This document shows, in pieces, positions 1 through 8,564 of a DNA stretch of 64,000 bases (the first letter of the stretch is position 1; every line of letters begins with the position of its first letter). This DNA is from Oceanisphaera psychrotolerans. Lineage in GTDB: Bacteria; Pseudomonadota; Gammaproteobacteria; Enterobacterales; Aeromonadaceae. A model generated the notes under the pieces. That model was given only the letters and a program-made list of their open reading frames with translations, ran no database searches and had not been told where the DNA came from. The position numbers and the translations under genes are program-made. Location of the stretch: assembly GCF_001870485.1 (NCBI RefSeq), contig NZ_MDKE01000044.1:62001-126000 (forward strand). Direction: 5' to 3'.

Positions 1-226
1 CCTGACGTACTTCGGTATTGGCCTGCTGCTCATACTGGCGCTTGAGGGTGAAGTAGTCATACTCGGGCAGGTTGCCGCCGGCGCGCAGCCGCTGCAGCCG
101 GTTCAGCAATCCCTTCACATCACCACCGACGGCGGTCGGAGAGACGTCTTTCTGTGGTTTCGGGCGGCGCCGACGACGGGCGATGTCGTTCAGGTCGGCG
201 GCAATTTCTTCAGCTGTCTTTTTCAT
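1..226 (-). CDS. N-terminal part of an unidentified protein downstream of dnaT (runs off left edge)
   Basis: An ATG at 224-226 opens a frame that stays open to the window edge (75 codons). It begins MKKTAEEIAADLNDIARR and is very basic around residues 17-25 (a run of arginines followed by RPKPQK). It overlaps the dnaT-like gene by 17 bp, so the two are translationally coupled. In E. coli the gene after dnaT is the helicase loader dnaC, but no Walker or AAA+ motif lies in the visible part, so I do not assign a function. A role in replication restart is only suggested by position. Confidence 0.6.
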   Translation of the reverse strand, partial: MKKTAEEIAADLNDIARRRRRPKPQKDVSPTAVGGDVKGLLNRLQRLRAGGNLPEYDYFTLKRQYEQQANTEVRQ

Positions 227-920
227 TGCGGTCTTCCTGGTTATCGGAGCTGAGACGCTGGGCTTCGGCCATCATTTCACGAGCTCGTTTGCTGGGGCCG
301 GTGTCGTTTTTGGCCGGTAGTTGCTGGTAGTGGCCGCTGTCCTGCGGTGGTGCCGCGCGTTTGACGCTGCGCTGGTTCTTAAGCTTGCGTACCAGTTTCA
401 GCATCCACTGATGCTGGTTTTCGAACACTTCGGGCCGCCCCAGCCAGTAGGCGATAAACTCGCCCAGTTCGGTTTCATCAACGTGGCTGTCGAGCAGGCC
501 GCAGAGCCTGGCCAGGCCATCAAACTGTTCATCCGGGCGCCATTGCGGATGCATGGCAAACTGGCGCGAGGGTAGTGGAGCCAATCCCTGAAGTCCTTTC
601 AGTGGCAAAGAAAACACGGCACCGTGGTAGTGCTGGGGGTGAGGATTCTGCACCAGGCTCAGCAAACCGGCATCCAGCAACTCATCGACCAGTGCGGTCA
701 GTTCGGCCGGCGTGACACGATAGCGGTATTCACCTTCACCCTGCACGGCCAGTGCCTTGCCCAACAAGGGGTAATCCAGCGCCTGGGTGATGTCACCCCG
801 GGCATGGTGCCTGAGGTAGAGCTGATACAGGCTGCGTGCCGGATGAGACAGTCTGGGGGAGGTCAGTGCCTGATATTCTGCCGGTGTCATAATGCCACAG
901 TGATCAAATGAGAGACCCAT
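210..920 (-). CDS. dnaT: DnaT-like primosomal protein
   Basis: A 236-residue protein whose central part, FAMHPQWRPDEQF at about residues 120-132 followed by a GEFIAYWLGRPEVF segment, matches the conserved DnaT domain (E. coli has FAMYPDWQPDADF and SFIAYWQAEGKVF). DnaT is a primosome protein that helps load DnaC-DnaB at PriA-restarted forks. The N-terminal 110 residues look like an oligomerisation or winged-helix region and the C-terminal 40 are charged and probably disordered. It is longer than E. coli DnaT (179 aa). An alternative start is Met11. It overlaps the next gene and diverges from the rssB-like gene. Confidence 0.8.
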   Translation of the reverse strand: MGLSFDHCGIMTPAEYQALTSPRLSHPARSLYQLYLRHHARGDITQALDYPLLGKALAVQGEGEYRYRVTPAELTALVDELLDAGLLSLVQNPHPQHYHGAVFSLPLKGLQGLAPLPSRQFAMHPQWRPDEQFDGLARLCGLLDSHVDETELGEFIAYWLGRPEVFENQHQWMLKLVRKLKNQRSVKRAAPPQDSGHYQQLPAKNDTGPSKRAREMMAEAQRLSSDNQEDRNEKDS

Positions 921-1007
921 TATCCAATAAAGCCACGGCAGAATACAGCCGCCATGACGGAGCCTCTGTCGCTCTGCCGAAATTCGTCTAGGCTCAGAGT
1001 ATATCCC

Positions 1008-2003
1008 ATGACCTTGTTGCCTAATCTGATGTTTGACCGCGATCTACTTATTCTGCTGATCGAAGATGATGCCGTGTTCCGCCGGTTGATGGTGACGTAC
1101 CTGGAGTTGTGGGGAGCCAGGGTGATCGAGGCGGAGCATGGCGAAGAGGGCATATGGCAGGCGCGTGAGCAGTCGCCCGATCTGGTACTGAGCAATCTGA
1201 AACTGCTGGCGCCGGACGGTCAGGAGGTGATTAGCTGCCTGAAACAACGTTATCCGGCGCTGCCGGTGATTGCCATTTCCGGCCAGAAGACAATGGCGGA
1301 CGTTGCGCGGGCGTTGCGGGCCGGTGCCGAAGATTATCTTGCCAAGCCGATCCGCAACTGGTCGCTGGTAGCCGATGTCATTACCGCCTGCCTCAAGCCC
1401 GACCCGCGGCGATTGTTCGACGAGCTCAACGACCATCTGGCGTTTTTTCGCCGGGAAGACGTGGCCGCCAGCCGTCTGTGTCAGGGATGGCGTCAGCTAC
1501 CCGAGCGTGAACTTGGGGCCTGGAAACTTCGTTGCCGGCAAAGTTCCCCCTGGCTGCTCGCCGAATATATCCGGCTGGATCAGGACCTGTTGCTGCTGCT
1601 GGCGGAGTTTGACCCGCTCGATATGGACACTCCGGTGATGATGTCACTGATGGCCTTTCTGCTGAACGAACCCTTGCGGCAGTACCAGAATCGGCCGGGG
1701 TGTCTGTTGAACAGCCCGGCCCGTACGCTGGAATACATCAATCGCCTGATCCTGGACGCGGGTCTTGGCTGTCGGGTGAATCTGGCCTTGTTCCGGTTGC
1801 AGGCCAACAGCAACAGGGTGATGATGGCCAATGGCGGCATGGTGGGCAACGACTGGCTGGCTCGCTGTAATGCCGGTCCGCTGGGGTTAAAAAAATTGTC
1901 CGCCAGTCAGCTCAGCTACGCCTGCTCCTTTCCTTTCGATCTGAGCCTGCATGGTGGTTTTGGCGGTAAAATGCAACTTACCGCCAGTCACGGCAGTTAC
2001 TGA
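1008..2003 (+). CDS. rssB: RssB-like response regulator (sigma-S adaptor) lacking the phospho-acceptor Asp
   Basis: A receiver domain ([17 protein letters not shown]) is followed by an about 200-residue effector domain resembling the degenerate PP2C domain of RssB. RssB delivers sigma-S to ClpXP. Convergence with galU matches the E. coli rssB-galU neighbourhood. The acidic pocket (EDD), the switch Ser (AISG) and the Lys (LAKPI) are present, but the site aligned with E. coli Asp58 reads [10 protein letters not shown], with Asn in place of Asp. I chose the ATG at 1008; an in-frame ATG upstream at 954 and one at 1029 are alternatives, and the 1029 start fits the E. coli N terminus best. Its stop overlaps that of galU by 7 bp. 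Confidence 0.82.
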   Translation: MTLLPNLMFDRDLLILLIEDDAVFRRLMVTYLELWGARVIEAEHGEEGIWQAREQSPDLVLSNLKLLAPDGQEVISCLKQRYPALPVIAISGQKTMADVARALRAGAEDYLAKPIRNWSLVADVITACLKPDPRRLFDELNDHLAFFRREDVAASRLCQGWRQLPERELGAWKLRCRQSSPWLLAEYIRLDQDLLLLLAEFDPLDMDTPVMMSLMAFLLNEPLRQYQNRPGCLLNSPARTLEYINRLILDAGLGCRVNLALFRLQANSNRVMMANGGMVGNDWLARCNAGPLGLKKLSASQLSYACSFPFDLSLHGGFGGKMQLTASHGSY

Positions 2004-2929
2004 GCGTCAAGCCGCTGCTGCAGATAGCGGGTGAGGGCAGGCCCCAGCTCCCCATGGCGCAGGCCAAACTCGATATTGGCGATCATCAAGCCGAGTTTGC
2101 TGCCGCAGTCGTGGCTCTTTCCCGTAATATGATGGGCGTCTACCGGCTGCTGTGCCATCAGCATGGCGATGCTGTCGGTCAGTTGAATTTCATCCCCCTT
2201 GCCGAGCGGCGTTTTCTTGAGCAGCGGCCAGATGTCGGCCGACAGCACATAACGCCCCACCACCGCCAGGTTGGAAGGCGCTTCCTGCTGCTGCGGTTTT
2301 TCTACCATGGCGACAATGGCAGCCGACTCGCCCTGACCCGGCTGCGCCCCTCCGATATCAACAATACCGAACTGGTCGACCAGGTTATCCGCCACCGGCT
2401 CCACCAGGATCTGGCTGTGGCCGTTATGACCAAAGGCCTTGATCATGGCCGCCAGGTTGTCCTGTTGCAGGTTGCAGCCCGCATCGTCGATGAGTACATC
2501 TGGCAGCAGCACGGCAAAAGGGGCATCCCCTACCAGCGGACGGGCGCAGAGAATGGCATGGCCCAGCCCCCGGGCTTCGCCCTGACGGACATGCATGATG
2601 GTCACGTCGGAGGGGCAAATATTCTGTACTTCTTCGAGTAACTGGCGCTTGACCCGTTTTTCCAGGGTGGCTTCCAGCTCGAAGCTGGTGTCGAAGTGGT
2701 TTTCGATGGAGTTCTTACTGGCATGGGTCACCAGTACAATTTCCTTGATCCCGGCCTGTACGGCTTCGTTGACGACATACTGGATCAGGGGTTTGTCGAC
2801 CACCGGCAGCATTTCCTTGGGAATGGCCTTGGTGGCGGGCAGCATACGGGTACCCAGTCCGGCGACCGGGATCACCGCTTTACGGATCAATGGCTGTGAA
2901 GGCGTGTTTTGAGGCATGAGTATCATCAA
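1997..2929 (-). CDS. galU: UTP--glucose-1-phosphate uridylyltransferase
   Basis: A 310-residue nucleotidyltransferase. The N-terminal signature [20 protein letters not shown] and [18 protein letters not shown] are near identical to E. coli GalU, as are VEPVADN, VEKPQ and SADIWPLL further on. It makes UDP-glucose from UTP and glucose-1-phosphate for LPS, trehalose and galactose metabolism. The start offers ATG codons at residues 1, 2 and 5; homologues begin close to the fifth. It ends tail to tail with the rssB-like gene with a short overlap of stop codons, so neither has room for a separate terminator. Confidence 0.97.
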   Translation of the reverse strand: MMILMPQNTPSQPLIRKAVIPVAGLGTRMLPATKAIPKEMLPVVDKPLIQYVVNEAVQAGIKEIVLVTHASKNSIENHFDTSFELEATLEKRVKRQLLEEVQNICPSDVTIMHVRQGEARGLGHAILCARPLVGDAPFAVLLPDVLIDDAGCNLQQDNLAAMIKAFGHNGHSQILVEPVADNLVDQFGIVDIGGAQPGQGESAAIVAMVEKPQQQEAPSNLAVVGRYVLSADIWPLLKKTPLGKGDEIQLTDSIAMLMAQQPVDAHHITGKSHDCGSKLGLMIANIEFGLRHGELGPALTRYLQQRLDAQ

Positions 2930-2960
2930 AAAAACAATGGGAGCTAATCATAACCAATAG

Positions 2961-2989
2961 CGGCCCTTCCGACCATGCCGGGAGGGCCG
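2961..2989. terminator. GC-rich inverted repeat between galU and the comEA-like gene
   Basis: Arms CGGCCCT (2961-2967) and AGGGCCG (2983-2989) can form a hairpin. It lies just downstream of the comEA-like stop and upstream of galU, both on the minus strand. There is no good T run on either side, so it could be a weak terminator or a simple palindrome. Confidence 0.3.
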
Positions 2990-3006
2990 GGTGCTGAAGC
3001 CAGGGG

Positions 3007-3297
3007 TTAATTGCTCAGTAAATGGCGGTTTTTGTCTATGGTGGCCGAGCCGATACCACTGACCTTGGCCAGGTCGTCAACCGAAGCAAAGGGCCCATTG
3101 GCTTCCCGATACTCCACGATGGCCGCGGCCTTGGCCGGACCGATTCCGGTCAGCATGGCCAGCTGATCCTGGTTGGCGGTGTTGATATCGATGCTGGTGA
3201 TGACAGCGCTTTGCTCGGTAGCCGGTTCATTGGCCATGCCCGGCGCAGTCACCGCCAGCAACGCCACCAGTAAGGTGGATAACAGTACCTTGTTCAT
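3007..3297 (-). CDS. Secreted ComEA-like helix-hairpin-helix protein
   Basis: A 96-residue protein with a signal peptide (MNKVLLSTLLVALLAVTAPG, cleavage near MANE) and a ComEA-type double helix-hairpin-helix: INTANQDQLAMLTGIGPAKA at about 39-57 and VDDLAKVSGIGSATI at about 73-87. ComEA-like proteins bind double-stranded DNA in the periplasm during uptake. Short versions like this are widespread in gammaproteobacteria and contribute to natural transformation in vibrios. I chose the ATG at 3297 because an AAGGAGAGA ribosome site precedes it and the signal peptide starts there; the frame extends further upstream but that part has no protein-like character. Confidence 0.88.
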   Translation of the reverse strand: MNKVLLSTLLVALLAVTAPGMANEPATEQSAVITSIDINTANQDQLAMLTGIGPAKAAAIVEYREANGPFASVDDLAKVSGIGSATIDKNRHLLSN

Positions 3298-3441
3298 TCC
3301 CGTCTCTCCTTGTCTCAGGTTGTTTGAATTTTGTCCAGCGGACTCTATCAAGACTTGTCCAAAGAAGCGTTTTTTGCCAGCAAAGAGATCGAGTATTGCG
3401 AAAATATTGAAGAAGGGCGGGAGGTGGGAACGAGATGAAAA

Positions 3442-3459
3442 AACCGGCCGAAGCCGGTT
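3442..3459 (-). terminator. Rho-independent terminator of yciI
   Basis: Perfect 7-bp stem AACCGGC/GCCGGTT with a UUCG tetraloop when read on the minus strand, followed by a T run (the A run at 3438-3443). It starts 5 bp after the yciI stop. Confidence 0.9.
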
Positions 3460-3463
3460 GAAA

Positions 3464-3763
3464 TCAGGGCAGCACTTTTTTGAAGGGTTTGACGATGACC
3501 GAGGCATAAACGCCGGCCGCCACATAGGGGTCGGTATCGGCCCAGGCCTGTGCCGATGCCAGCGAGTCGAATTCGGCAATCACGGTGCTGCCGGTAAAGC
3601 CGGCTTCTGCGGGGTCCTCGGCATCGATGGCCGGGTTGGGGCCCGCGACCAGCAGCCGGCCTTCATCGGCCAACGCCTGCAGTCGGGCCAGGTGGGCCGG
3701 ACGGGCCTCTTTGCGCAGGGCAAGGCTGTTGGCGTTGTCTTCGGCGAATATGACATACCACAT
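3464..3763 (-). CDS. yciI: YciI family protein
   Basis: 99 residues, nearly co-linear with E. coli Yci[14 protein letters not shown] at the start, [11 protein letters not shown] at 21-31, [14 protein letters not shown] in the middle and [20 protein letters not shown] at the end. The family is a dimeric ferredoxin-like alpha+beta fold with a conserved His-Asp pair; its enzymatic role is unproven. The conserved His (PAH at 22-24) is present. It has its own terminator. The neighbouring gene is yciB, as in many gammaproteobacteria. Confidence 0.95.
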   Translation of the reverse strand: MWYVIFAEDNANSLALRKEARPAHLARLQALADEGRLLVAGPNPAIDAEDPAEAGFTGSTVIAEFDSLASAQAWADTDPYVAAGVYASVIVKPFKKVLP

Positions 3764-3859
3764 GGTTTATTCCTTTTTATATGGCGGATATGGATAGAGG
3801 GAAGCAACTCGTGCCCTGGCTCCCCTTGTTGTATAACCGGAGTGTACCGATGACGGCAG

Positions 3860-4396
3860 TTATTTTTCCAGTGCCTGCTGCTGACGATAAAGATAAATGG
3901 CGGTGGCAAAGGTAAACAGCAGCGTCAGCCCCAGCAGCCCGAAGACTTTGAAGTTGACCCAGAACTCCTGAGACAGATTGAAGGCCACATAGACATTGAG
4001 GGCGCCGCAAAAGCTGAAAAAGCCGGCCCAGGCCAGATTGGCCTTGTCCCAGACCACATCCGGCAGCGTCATTTCCTTGCCCAGCATCTGTTTGATCAGG
4101 TTTTTACGGAAGCCGTAACGGCTGATCAGCAGCCCGATGGCGAAGAGACCATTCACCGCGGTCACTTTCCATTTGATGAAGGCATCGTCCTGAAAAAACA
4201 TGGTGAGACCACCGAAGAACAGCACCAGTACCAGAGTGACCAGGTGCATTTTTTCCAGCTTTTTGTGCTTTAGCCAGACCACCAGCATCTGGATGCAGGT
4301 GGCGGCCATCAGCGCGCCGGTTGCCGCGTAGATATCGACGGTTTTGTACACCACGAAGAAGATGATCAGGGGGATAAATTCGGCAAACTGCTTCAT
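3860..4396 (-). CDS. yciB: Inner-membrane septation protein YciB (IspZ)
   Basis: 178 residues beginning MKQFAEFIPLIIFFVVYK, the conserved start of YciB/IspZ (E. coli protein 179 aa). About five hydrophobic transmembrane segments are visible (residues 5-20, 22-42, 50-68, 80-92 and 140-168). Conserved landmarks include the charged loop KWKVTAVNGLFA and WDKANLAWAGFF. The family affects cell-envelope synthesis and septation; molecular function is not settled. I use the ATG at 4394-4396, which matches homologues, rather than the longer open frame. No terminator is visible downstream. Confidence 0.95.
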   Translation of the reverse strand: MKQFAEFIPLIIFFVVYKTVDIYAATGALMAATCIQMLVVWLKHKKLEKMHLVTLVLVLFFGGLTMFFQDDAFIKWKVTAVNGLFAIGLLISRYGFRKNLIKQMLGKEMTLPDVVWDKANLAWAGFFSFCGALNVYVAFNLSQEFWVNFKVFGLLGLTLLFTFATAIYLYRQQQALEK

Positions 4397-4545
4397 AGAA
4401 GAACTGACTCGTACAACTAAAGATATAAGGCAGTGTACCCATAGCGCCGGCAGCTGGCAAAGCATTGCTGAGAATAAGAAGTGGCGTGGTGGTTTTTATC
4501 CGGGCCACCGCCCACGCCCCTTTGTTGGCACCGTTCCGGCCAGTG

Positions 4546-5547
4546 TCAGGCCGGCGTCCGGCTGCTGTCCCTGACCACCAGCTCGGGCGTCAGGGTCAGT
4601 ACTTGGCGCGGGGTGTCCGGTGCCTTGATACGCGCCAGCAGGGTATCTACCGCCAGGGCACCGAGCCCGGCCTTGGGCTGCTCGATACTGGTCAGTGCCG
4701 GCACCAGATAGTGGGCCAGTTCGATGTTGTCGTACCCGACCAGCGACATCTGCGCCGGCACTGAAATACCCGCATCGGCCAGGGCCCGCAAGGCGCCCAC
4801 CGCCATCATGTCGTTGCCGACGAACACCGCCGTGGGTCGTTCGGGCCGGGTGAGCAGCGCCGCCATGGCACTGCTGCCGCCGGCCAGCTCGAAGTCGCCC
4901 TCGACTATCCATTCCGGACGTATCGGTAGCCCCGCCGTTGCCATCGCCGCCCTGAAGCCTGCCAGTCGCTCGTCCGCTGCCCGTTTGCCCAAAGGACCGG
5001 TGATGCAGCCGATATCACGATGACCGAGGTGTATCAGGTGTTCGGTGGCCAGCCGGCCGCCTTGCTCGCCGCAGTCTTGGATAAGATCCGCTTCCATGTC
5101 CATGGGACCCCAATCCGCCAGTACCAGAGGCACACTGGGATAGCGGTCAAAGACCTCCGCACCCAGGTGAGCCTGGGTGTACATCAGGATAATGCCGTCT
5201 ACCCGCTTTTGCAGCAGCATTTCCATGCTGGCATTGAGTCGTTGTTTATCGTCACGGGTATTGCACAGTACCAGGCTGTAGCCCAGCTCGAAGCAGCGCT
5301 GCTCCACTCCCTGTACCACCTCGGCAAAGAACGGATTGGCGCTTGAGGTCACCAGCATGCCCAGCGTACGGGTCTCGTTGCTCTTGAGGCTGCGCGCCAG
5401 CGCCGAGGGGGCATAGTGGAGCTCGTCGATGGCCTGCTGCACCCGCGCGGTGATCTCGGGGCTGACGAAGCGGGTCTTGTTCAATACATGGCTGACGGTG
5501 GAGGTGGACACCTGCGCGTGCCGGGCCACATCCTTGATGGTTGCCAT
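4546..5547 (-). CDS. rbsR: Ribose operon repressor, LacI family
   Basis: 333 residues: LacI-type helix-turn-helix MATIKDVARHAQVSTSTVSH with hinge helix APSALARSLK, then a periplasmic-binding-protein-like effector domain. It is the last gene of an rbsDACBKR operon, and its start codon overlaps the rbsK stop (TGATG), which together with similarity to E. coli RbsR identifies it. It should bind ribose and release the operator upstream of rbsD (see 10544-10558), so the repressor is autoregulated with the operon. Confidence 0.95.
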   Translation of the reverse strand: MATIKDVARHAQVSTSTVSHVLNKTRFVSPEITARVQQAIDELHYAPSALARSLKSNETRTLGMLVTSSANPFFAEVVQGVEQRCFELGYSLVLCNTRDDKQRLNASMEMLLQKRVDGIILMYTQAHLGAEVFDRYPSVPLVLADWGPMDMEADLIQDCGEQGGRLATEHLIHLGHRDIGCITGPLGKRAADERLAGFRAAMATAGLPIRPEWIVEGDFELAGGSSAMAALLTRPERPTAVFVGNDMMAVGALRALADAGISVPAQMSLVGYDNIELAHYLVPALTSIEQPKAGLGALAVDTLLARIKAPDTPRQVLTLTPELVVRDSSRTPA

Positions 5548-6458
5548 CAGCGAGATTCCAGCAGGGCGTTAATCTCGTCCTGGTAAGGGACCGATGTCTG
5601 GGCGCCGGGTCTGGTGACGGACAGCGCCGCCGCGGCCTGGGCGAAGCGCACCGCCTGCAGCAAGGGCTGCCGTTGCTGTAATGCTGCGAGCAAGGCCCCG
5701 TTGAAGGTATCGCCCGCCGCCGTGGTGTCTACCGCCTTGACCTTGAAGCCCGGGATAAGCTGCCCCCGGCCTTGTTCGCTCAGCCAGACGCCGCGCGCGC
5801 CCAGGGTGATGATGACGGTAGCGATACCCTTGGCATGCAGCGCCCGTGCGGCGGCGTCCGCACCCGCATCGTCGTTTACTGTCACTCCGGTCAGTCGCTC
5901 GGCTTCGGTTTCGTTGGGGGTGATCAGATCCACCAGCGTCAGCAGTTCATCTGGCAATGACTGAGCCGGCGCGGGGTTGAGTACCACCCGGGCCCCCTGG
6001 ACCTTGGCCTGGCTGGCGGCGGCGATATTGGTGGCGAGCGGGATTTCGAGCTGCAGCAACAGCTGTTCACAGTGCAGACCTTCGGTATGCCGGCTCAGCT
6101 GTTCGGGCGTCAGCCGGCCGTTGGCACCGGCGGCGAGCGCGATGCTGTTTTCGCCCTCAGCGTTGACCTGGATCAGCGCGACCCCGGTATTGATGCCTTC
6201 GATACGCTCGATGGCCGCGGTATCGATGCCGTCGGCGGCAAAGCCGTCGATCAGGCTCTGGGCCAGGGTATCTTCACCCACGCAGGCGATAAAACGGGTC
6301 GTGGCACCGGCACGGGCCGCGGCCACCGCCTGGTTGGCCCCCTTGCCGCCGGGCACGATGCGATAGTCGCTGCCGGTCAGGGTTTCACCGGGGCGGGGGA
6401 ACTGCGGCAGCCGGATCACATGATCGATATTGATGCTGCCAACTACGGTTAATGTCAT
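5547..6458 (-). CDS. rbsK: Ribokinase
   Basis: 303 residues of the PfkB carbohydrate kinase family: N-terminal VVGSINIDHVIRLPQFP, the GGKGANQAVAAAR glycine-rich sugar-binding motif at about 42-54, NPAPAQSLPDELL, TPNETEAERLTG, and the anion-hole/catalytic motif DTTAAGDTFNGAL near the C terminus with the catalytic Asp in AGD. It phosphorylates ribose at O5. The ATG at 6458 is preceded by GAAGG and is preferred to an upstream TTG at 6473. A repetitive palindromic element separates it from rbsB. Confidence 0.96.
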   Translation of the reverse strand: MTLTVVGSINIDHVIRLPQFPRPGETLTGSDYRIVPGGKGANQAVAAARAGATTRFIACVGEDTLAQSLIDGFAADGIDTAAIERIEGINTGVALIQVNAEGENSIALAAGANGRLTPEQLSRHTEGLHCEQLLLQLEIPLATNIAAASQAKVQGARVVLNPAPAQSLPDELLTLVDLITPNETEAERLTGVTVNDDAGADAAARALHAKGIATVIITLGARGVWLSEQGRGQLIPGFKVKAVDTTAAGDTFNGALLAALQQRQPLLQAVRFAQAAAALSVTRPGAQTSVPYQDEINALLESR

Positions 6459-6491
6459 GGAGTTTGCCTTCAAATGCCTTGGCTAATATGT

Positions 6492-6640
6492 CATGCCCGC
6501 GAAGGCGGGCATCCAGGGGCCGACGGCACCGGGGTTGAACCGGTGCCCCCCCATGGACTCCCGCTTTCGCGGGAGTGACAGGTTTCTGTACGGGAAAGAC
6601 AAGTTTCTGTGCGGGAATGACAACTTTTGTGCTCGGGAGT
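6492..6640. repeat. Composite palindromic repeat between rbsB and rbsK
   Basis: Three palindromes in a row: GCCCGC-gaag-GCGGGC (6495-6510), GGCACCGG/CCGGTGCC (6525-6547) and CTCCCGC-tttc-GCGGGAG (6558-6575). They are followed by three degenerate direct units of 21-22 bp starting GACA (6577, 6598, 6619), each with a TTTCTGT or TTTTGTG core and a CGGGA end. The outer palindromes resemble the CCCGCGAAGGCGGGCATCC repeats common in many proteobacterial genomes (REP/MITE-like). It lies inside the rbs operon, where such hairpins can protect upstream mRNA. Confidence 0.85.
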
Positions 6641-6680
6641 GGCGTTGTCGATACAGGGACAATGCCATTCCGCAGATGCC

Positions 6681-7562
6681 TTACTCGCTGATCACCTGCA
6701 GCGGAACCGGAATATGGCTGGCCACGGTTTCACCCTTCAGCACCTTGTCTGCGGTTTCCACGGCGATGGCGCCGATGGCATCGGGTTGCTGGGCGATGGT
6801 GGCTGCCAGACGGCCGCCTTGTACCGCCTTGATGCCGTCTTCGGTGCCGTCAAAGCCGACGATTATCACCTCTTTCTTGTTGGCTGCCTGCAGCGCGCGC
6901 AGGGCACCCAGCGCCATTTCGTCGTTCTGGGCGAAGACTGCCTGTACCGTCGGGTTGCCGGTCAGCAGGTTTTCCATCACGTTCAGGCCTTTGGTGCGAT
7001 CGAAGTCGGCCGGCTGGCTGGCCAGCAGTTCAAAACCGTGCTCGGTCACGGCCTGGGCGAAACCTTCACCGCGCTCACGGGCGGCGCTGGTGCCGGCAAT
7101 GCCTTCCAGCTGGATCACGCGAGCGTTGGCACCCACCTGCTCGGCGATATAGTCACCGGCCATCTTGCCGCCGGCCACGTTGTCGGAGGCGATATGAGAC
7201 ACCACCTCACCGCGAGTGGCGGCGCGGTCCAGAGTCAGTACCGGCAAGCCGGCCCCGTTGGCCAGACGAATGGCGTTGGTCACCGCATCGGAGTCGGTGG
7301 GGTTAATCAGCAGTACCTTGGCGCCGCGGACGCTCAGGTCTTCCACGTTGGCCAGCTCCTTGGCGGGGTCGTTCTGGGAGTCCAGCACGATCAGATCATA
7401 GCCAAGCTCTTCTGCCTTTTGCTCGGCGCCTTCCTTCATGGTCACGAAGAAAGGGTTGTTGAGGGTGGAGATCACCAGCGCCAGGGTATCTTTGGCATAG
7501 GCGCCGGAGGTCATGGTGGCGCTTATCAGGGCGGCGGAGAGCAGGGTCGTCATTTTTTTCAT
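6681..7562 (-). CDS. rbsB: Ribose ABC transporter, periplasmic binding protein
   Basis: 293 residues with a Sec signal peptide ([20 protein letters not shown], cleavage after AYA at about 23) and the mature start [17 protein letters not shown], almost identical to E. coli RbsB. The type 1 periplasmic binding fold carries the ribose-contacting positions seen in the family: [33 protein letters not shown] and [10 protein letters not shown]. It delivers ribose to RbsC. Gene order rbsC-rbsB-rbsK fits the classical operon. Confidence 0.97.
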   Translation of the reverse strand: MKKMTTLLSAALISATMTSGAYAKDTLALVISTLNNPFFVTMKEGAEQKAEELGYDLIVLDSQNDPAKELANVEDLSVRGAKVLLINPTDSDAVTNAIRLANGAGLPVLTLDRAATRGEVVSHIASDNVAGGKMAGDYIAEQVGANARVIQLEGIAGTSAARERGEGFAQAVTEHGFELLASQPADFDRTKGLNVMENLLTGNPTVQAVFAQNDEMALGALRALQAANKKEVIIVGFDGTEDGIKAVQGGRLAATIAQQPDAIGAIAVETADKVLKGETVASHIPVPLQVISE

Positions 7563-7595
7563 GATTCAGCTTCCTTTTGGTATCGTGGTGTGAAG

Positions 7596-8564
7596 TTATC
7601 TGTGTTTGTTGTCGACCAGTACTGCCAGCAGAATTACCGCAGCCTTGGCGATCATCTGATAGTAGGAGGATACATCCAGCAGGTTGAGGGCGTTGTTCAG
7701 AAAACCGATGATCAAGGCGCCGATCAGGGTGCCCATGATGGCGCCCTTGCCGCCGGCCAGGCTGGTACCGCCCAGTACCACGGCGGCGATGGCGTCCAGC
7801 TCGTAGCTGGTGCCGGCGGTCGGCTGGGCCGATGACAGCCGGCTGGTGACGATGATGGCCGCCAGTGCCGACAGCATGCCGCAGATGGCATAGACGCCCA
7901 TCTTGACCCGGGCGACGTTGATGCCCGACAGTCGCGCCGCCGCTTCGTTACCGCCTACCGCATAGATGTAGCGGCCGAAGCGGGTGTGGTTGAGCAGGTA
8001 CCAGGCGCCGAGAAAGGTTACGGCCATCAGCCACACCGGTACCGGAATGCCGAATACATAGCCGGTGCCGAACCAGGCGAAGATATCGCCGGCATCGGTA
8101 AAGCCGGTGGAAATGGGGCGACCCTCGGTATAGACCATGGTCACGCCGCGCAGCAGGGTCATGGTGACCAGGGTGGCGATAAAGGCCTGTACCCGGCCTT
8201 TGGCAACGATGATGCCGCTGACGCCGCCCAGGGCAAAACCGGCCAGCAGCACGGCCGGCAGGGTAATGAAGATGGACAGCTCCATCGACACCATACTGGC
8301 GGCAAAGGCGCCGCACAGGGCCAGCACCGAGCCGACGCTGAGATCGATGCCGGCGGTGAGGATCACCAGGGTCATGCCCACGGCGATGATGGCGTTGACC
8401 GAAGTCTGGCGCAGAATGTTGAGCAGGTTGTCGACGGTGAAAAAGTTGGGGCTCAGCGCAGAGACCACCGCAATCAGCACCAGCAGGGCGATCAGCGATT
8501 TCTGGGCAATCAACCATTCCTTGCTGAACCAGCGGCGGCTGCCGTCAAGGGCGGGAGAGTTCAT
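7596..8564 (-). CDS. rbsC: Ribose ABC transporter, permease
   Basis: 322 residues, strongly hydrophobic with about 8-10 membrane segments. Family marks: [21 protein letters not shown], which contains the permease signature of the RbsC/AraH/XylH group, then [19 protein letters not shown] (the cytoplasmic EAA-like coupling loop) and [19 protein letters not shown]. The start overlaps the rbsA stop as ATGA, indicating translational coupling. It forms the homodimeric ribose channel powered by RbsA. Confidence 0.97.
   Translation of the reverse strand: MNSPALDGSRRWFSKEWLIAQKSLIALLVLIAVVSALSPNFFTVDNLLNILRQTSVNAIIAVGMTLVILTAGIDLSVGSVLALCGAFAASMVSMELSIFITLPAVLLAGFALGGVSGIIVAKGRVQAFIATLVTMTLLRGVTMVYTEGRPISTGFTDAGDIFAWFGTGYVFGIPVPVWLMAVTFLGAWYLLNHTRFGRYIYAVGGNEAAARLSGINVARVKMGVYAICGMLSALAAIIVTSRLSSAQPTAGTSYELDAIAAVVLGGTSLAGGKGAIMGTLIGALIIGFLNNALNLLDVSSYYQMIAKAAVILLAVLVDNKHR

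Noticed and set aside
954-1007. Upstream start for the RssB-like protein
   Set aside because: The extra 18 residues have no match to RssB N termini and no ribosome site was seen; the ATG at 1008 or 1029 fits better.
3173-3853. 226-codon plus-strand frame over comEA-like and yciI
   Set aside because: Antisense to two genes with clear family matches and terminators.
6577-6640. Three 21-bp units considered as a CRISPR array
   Set aside because: Units are directly adjacent and degenerate, no spacers and no cas genes.
6627-7835. 402-codon open frame on the plus strand
   Set aside because: Antisense to rbsB and rbsC; Gly/His/Gln-rich composition typical of a shadow frame in GC-rich DNA.
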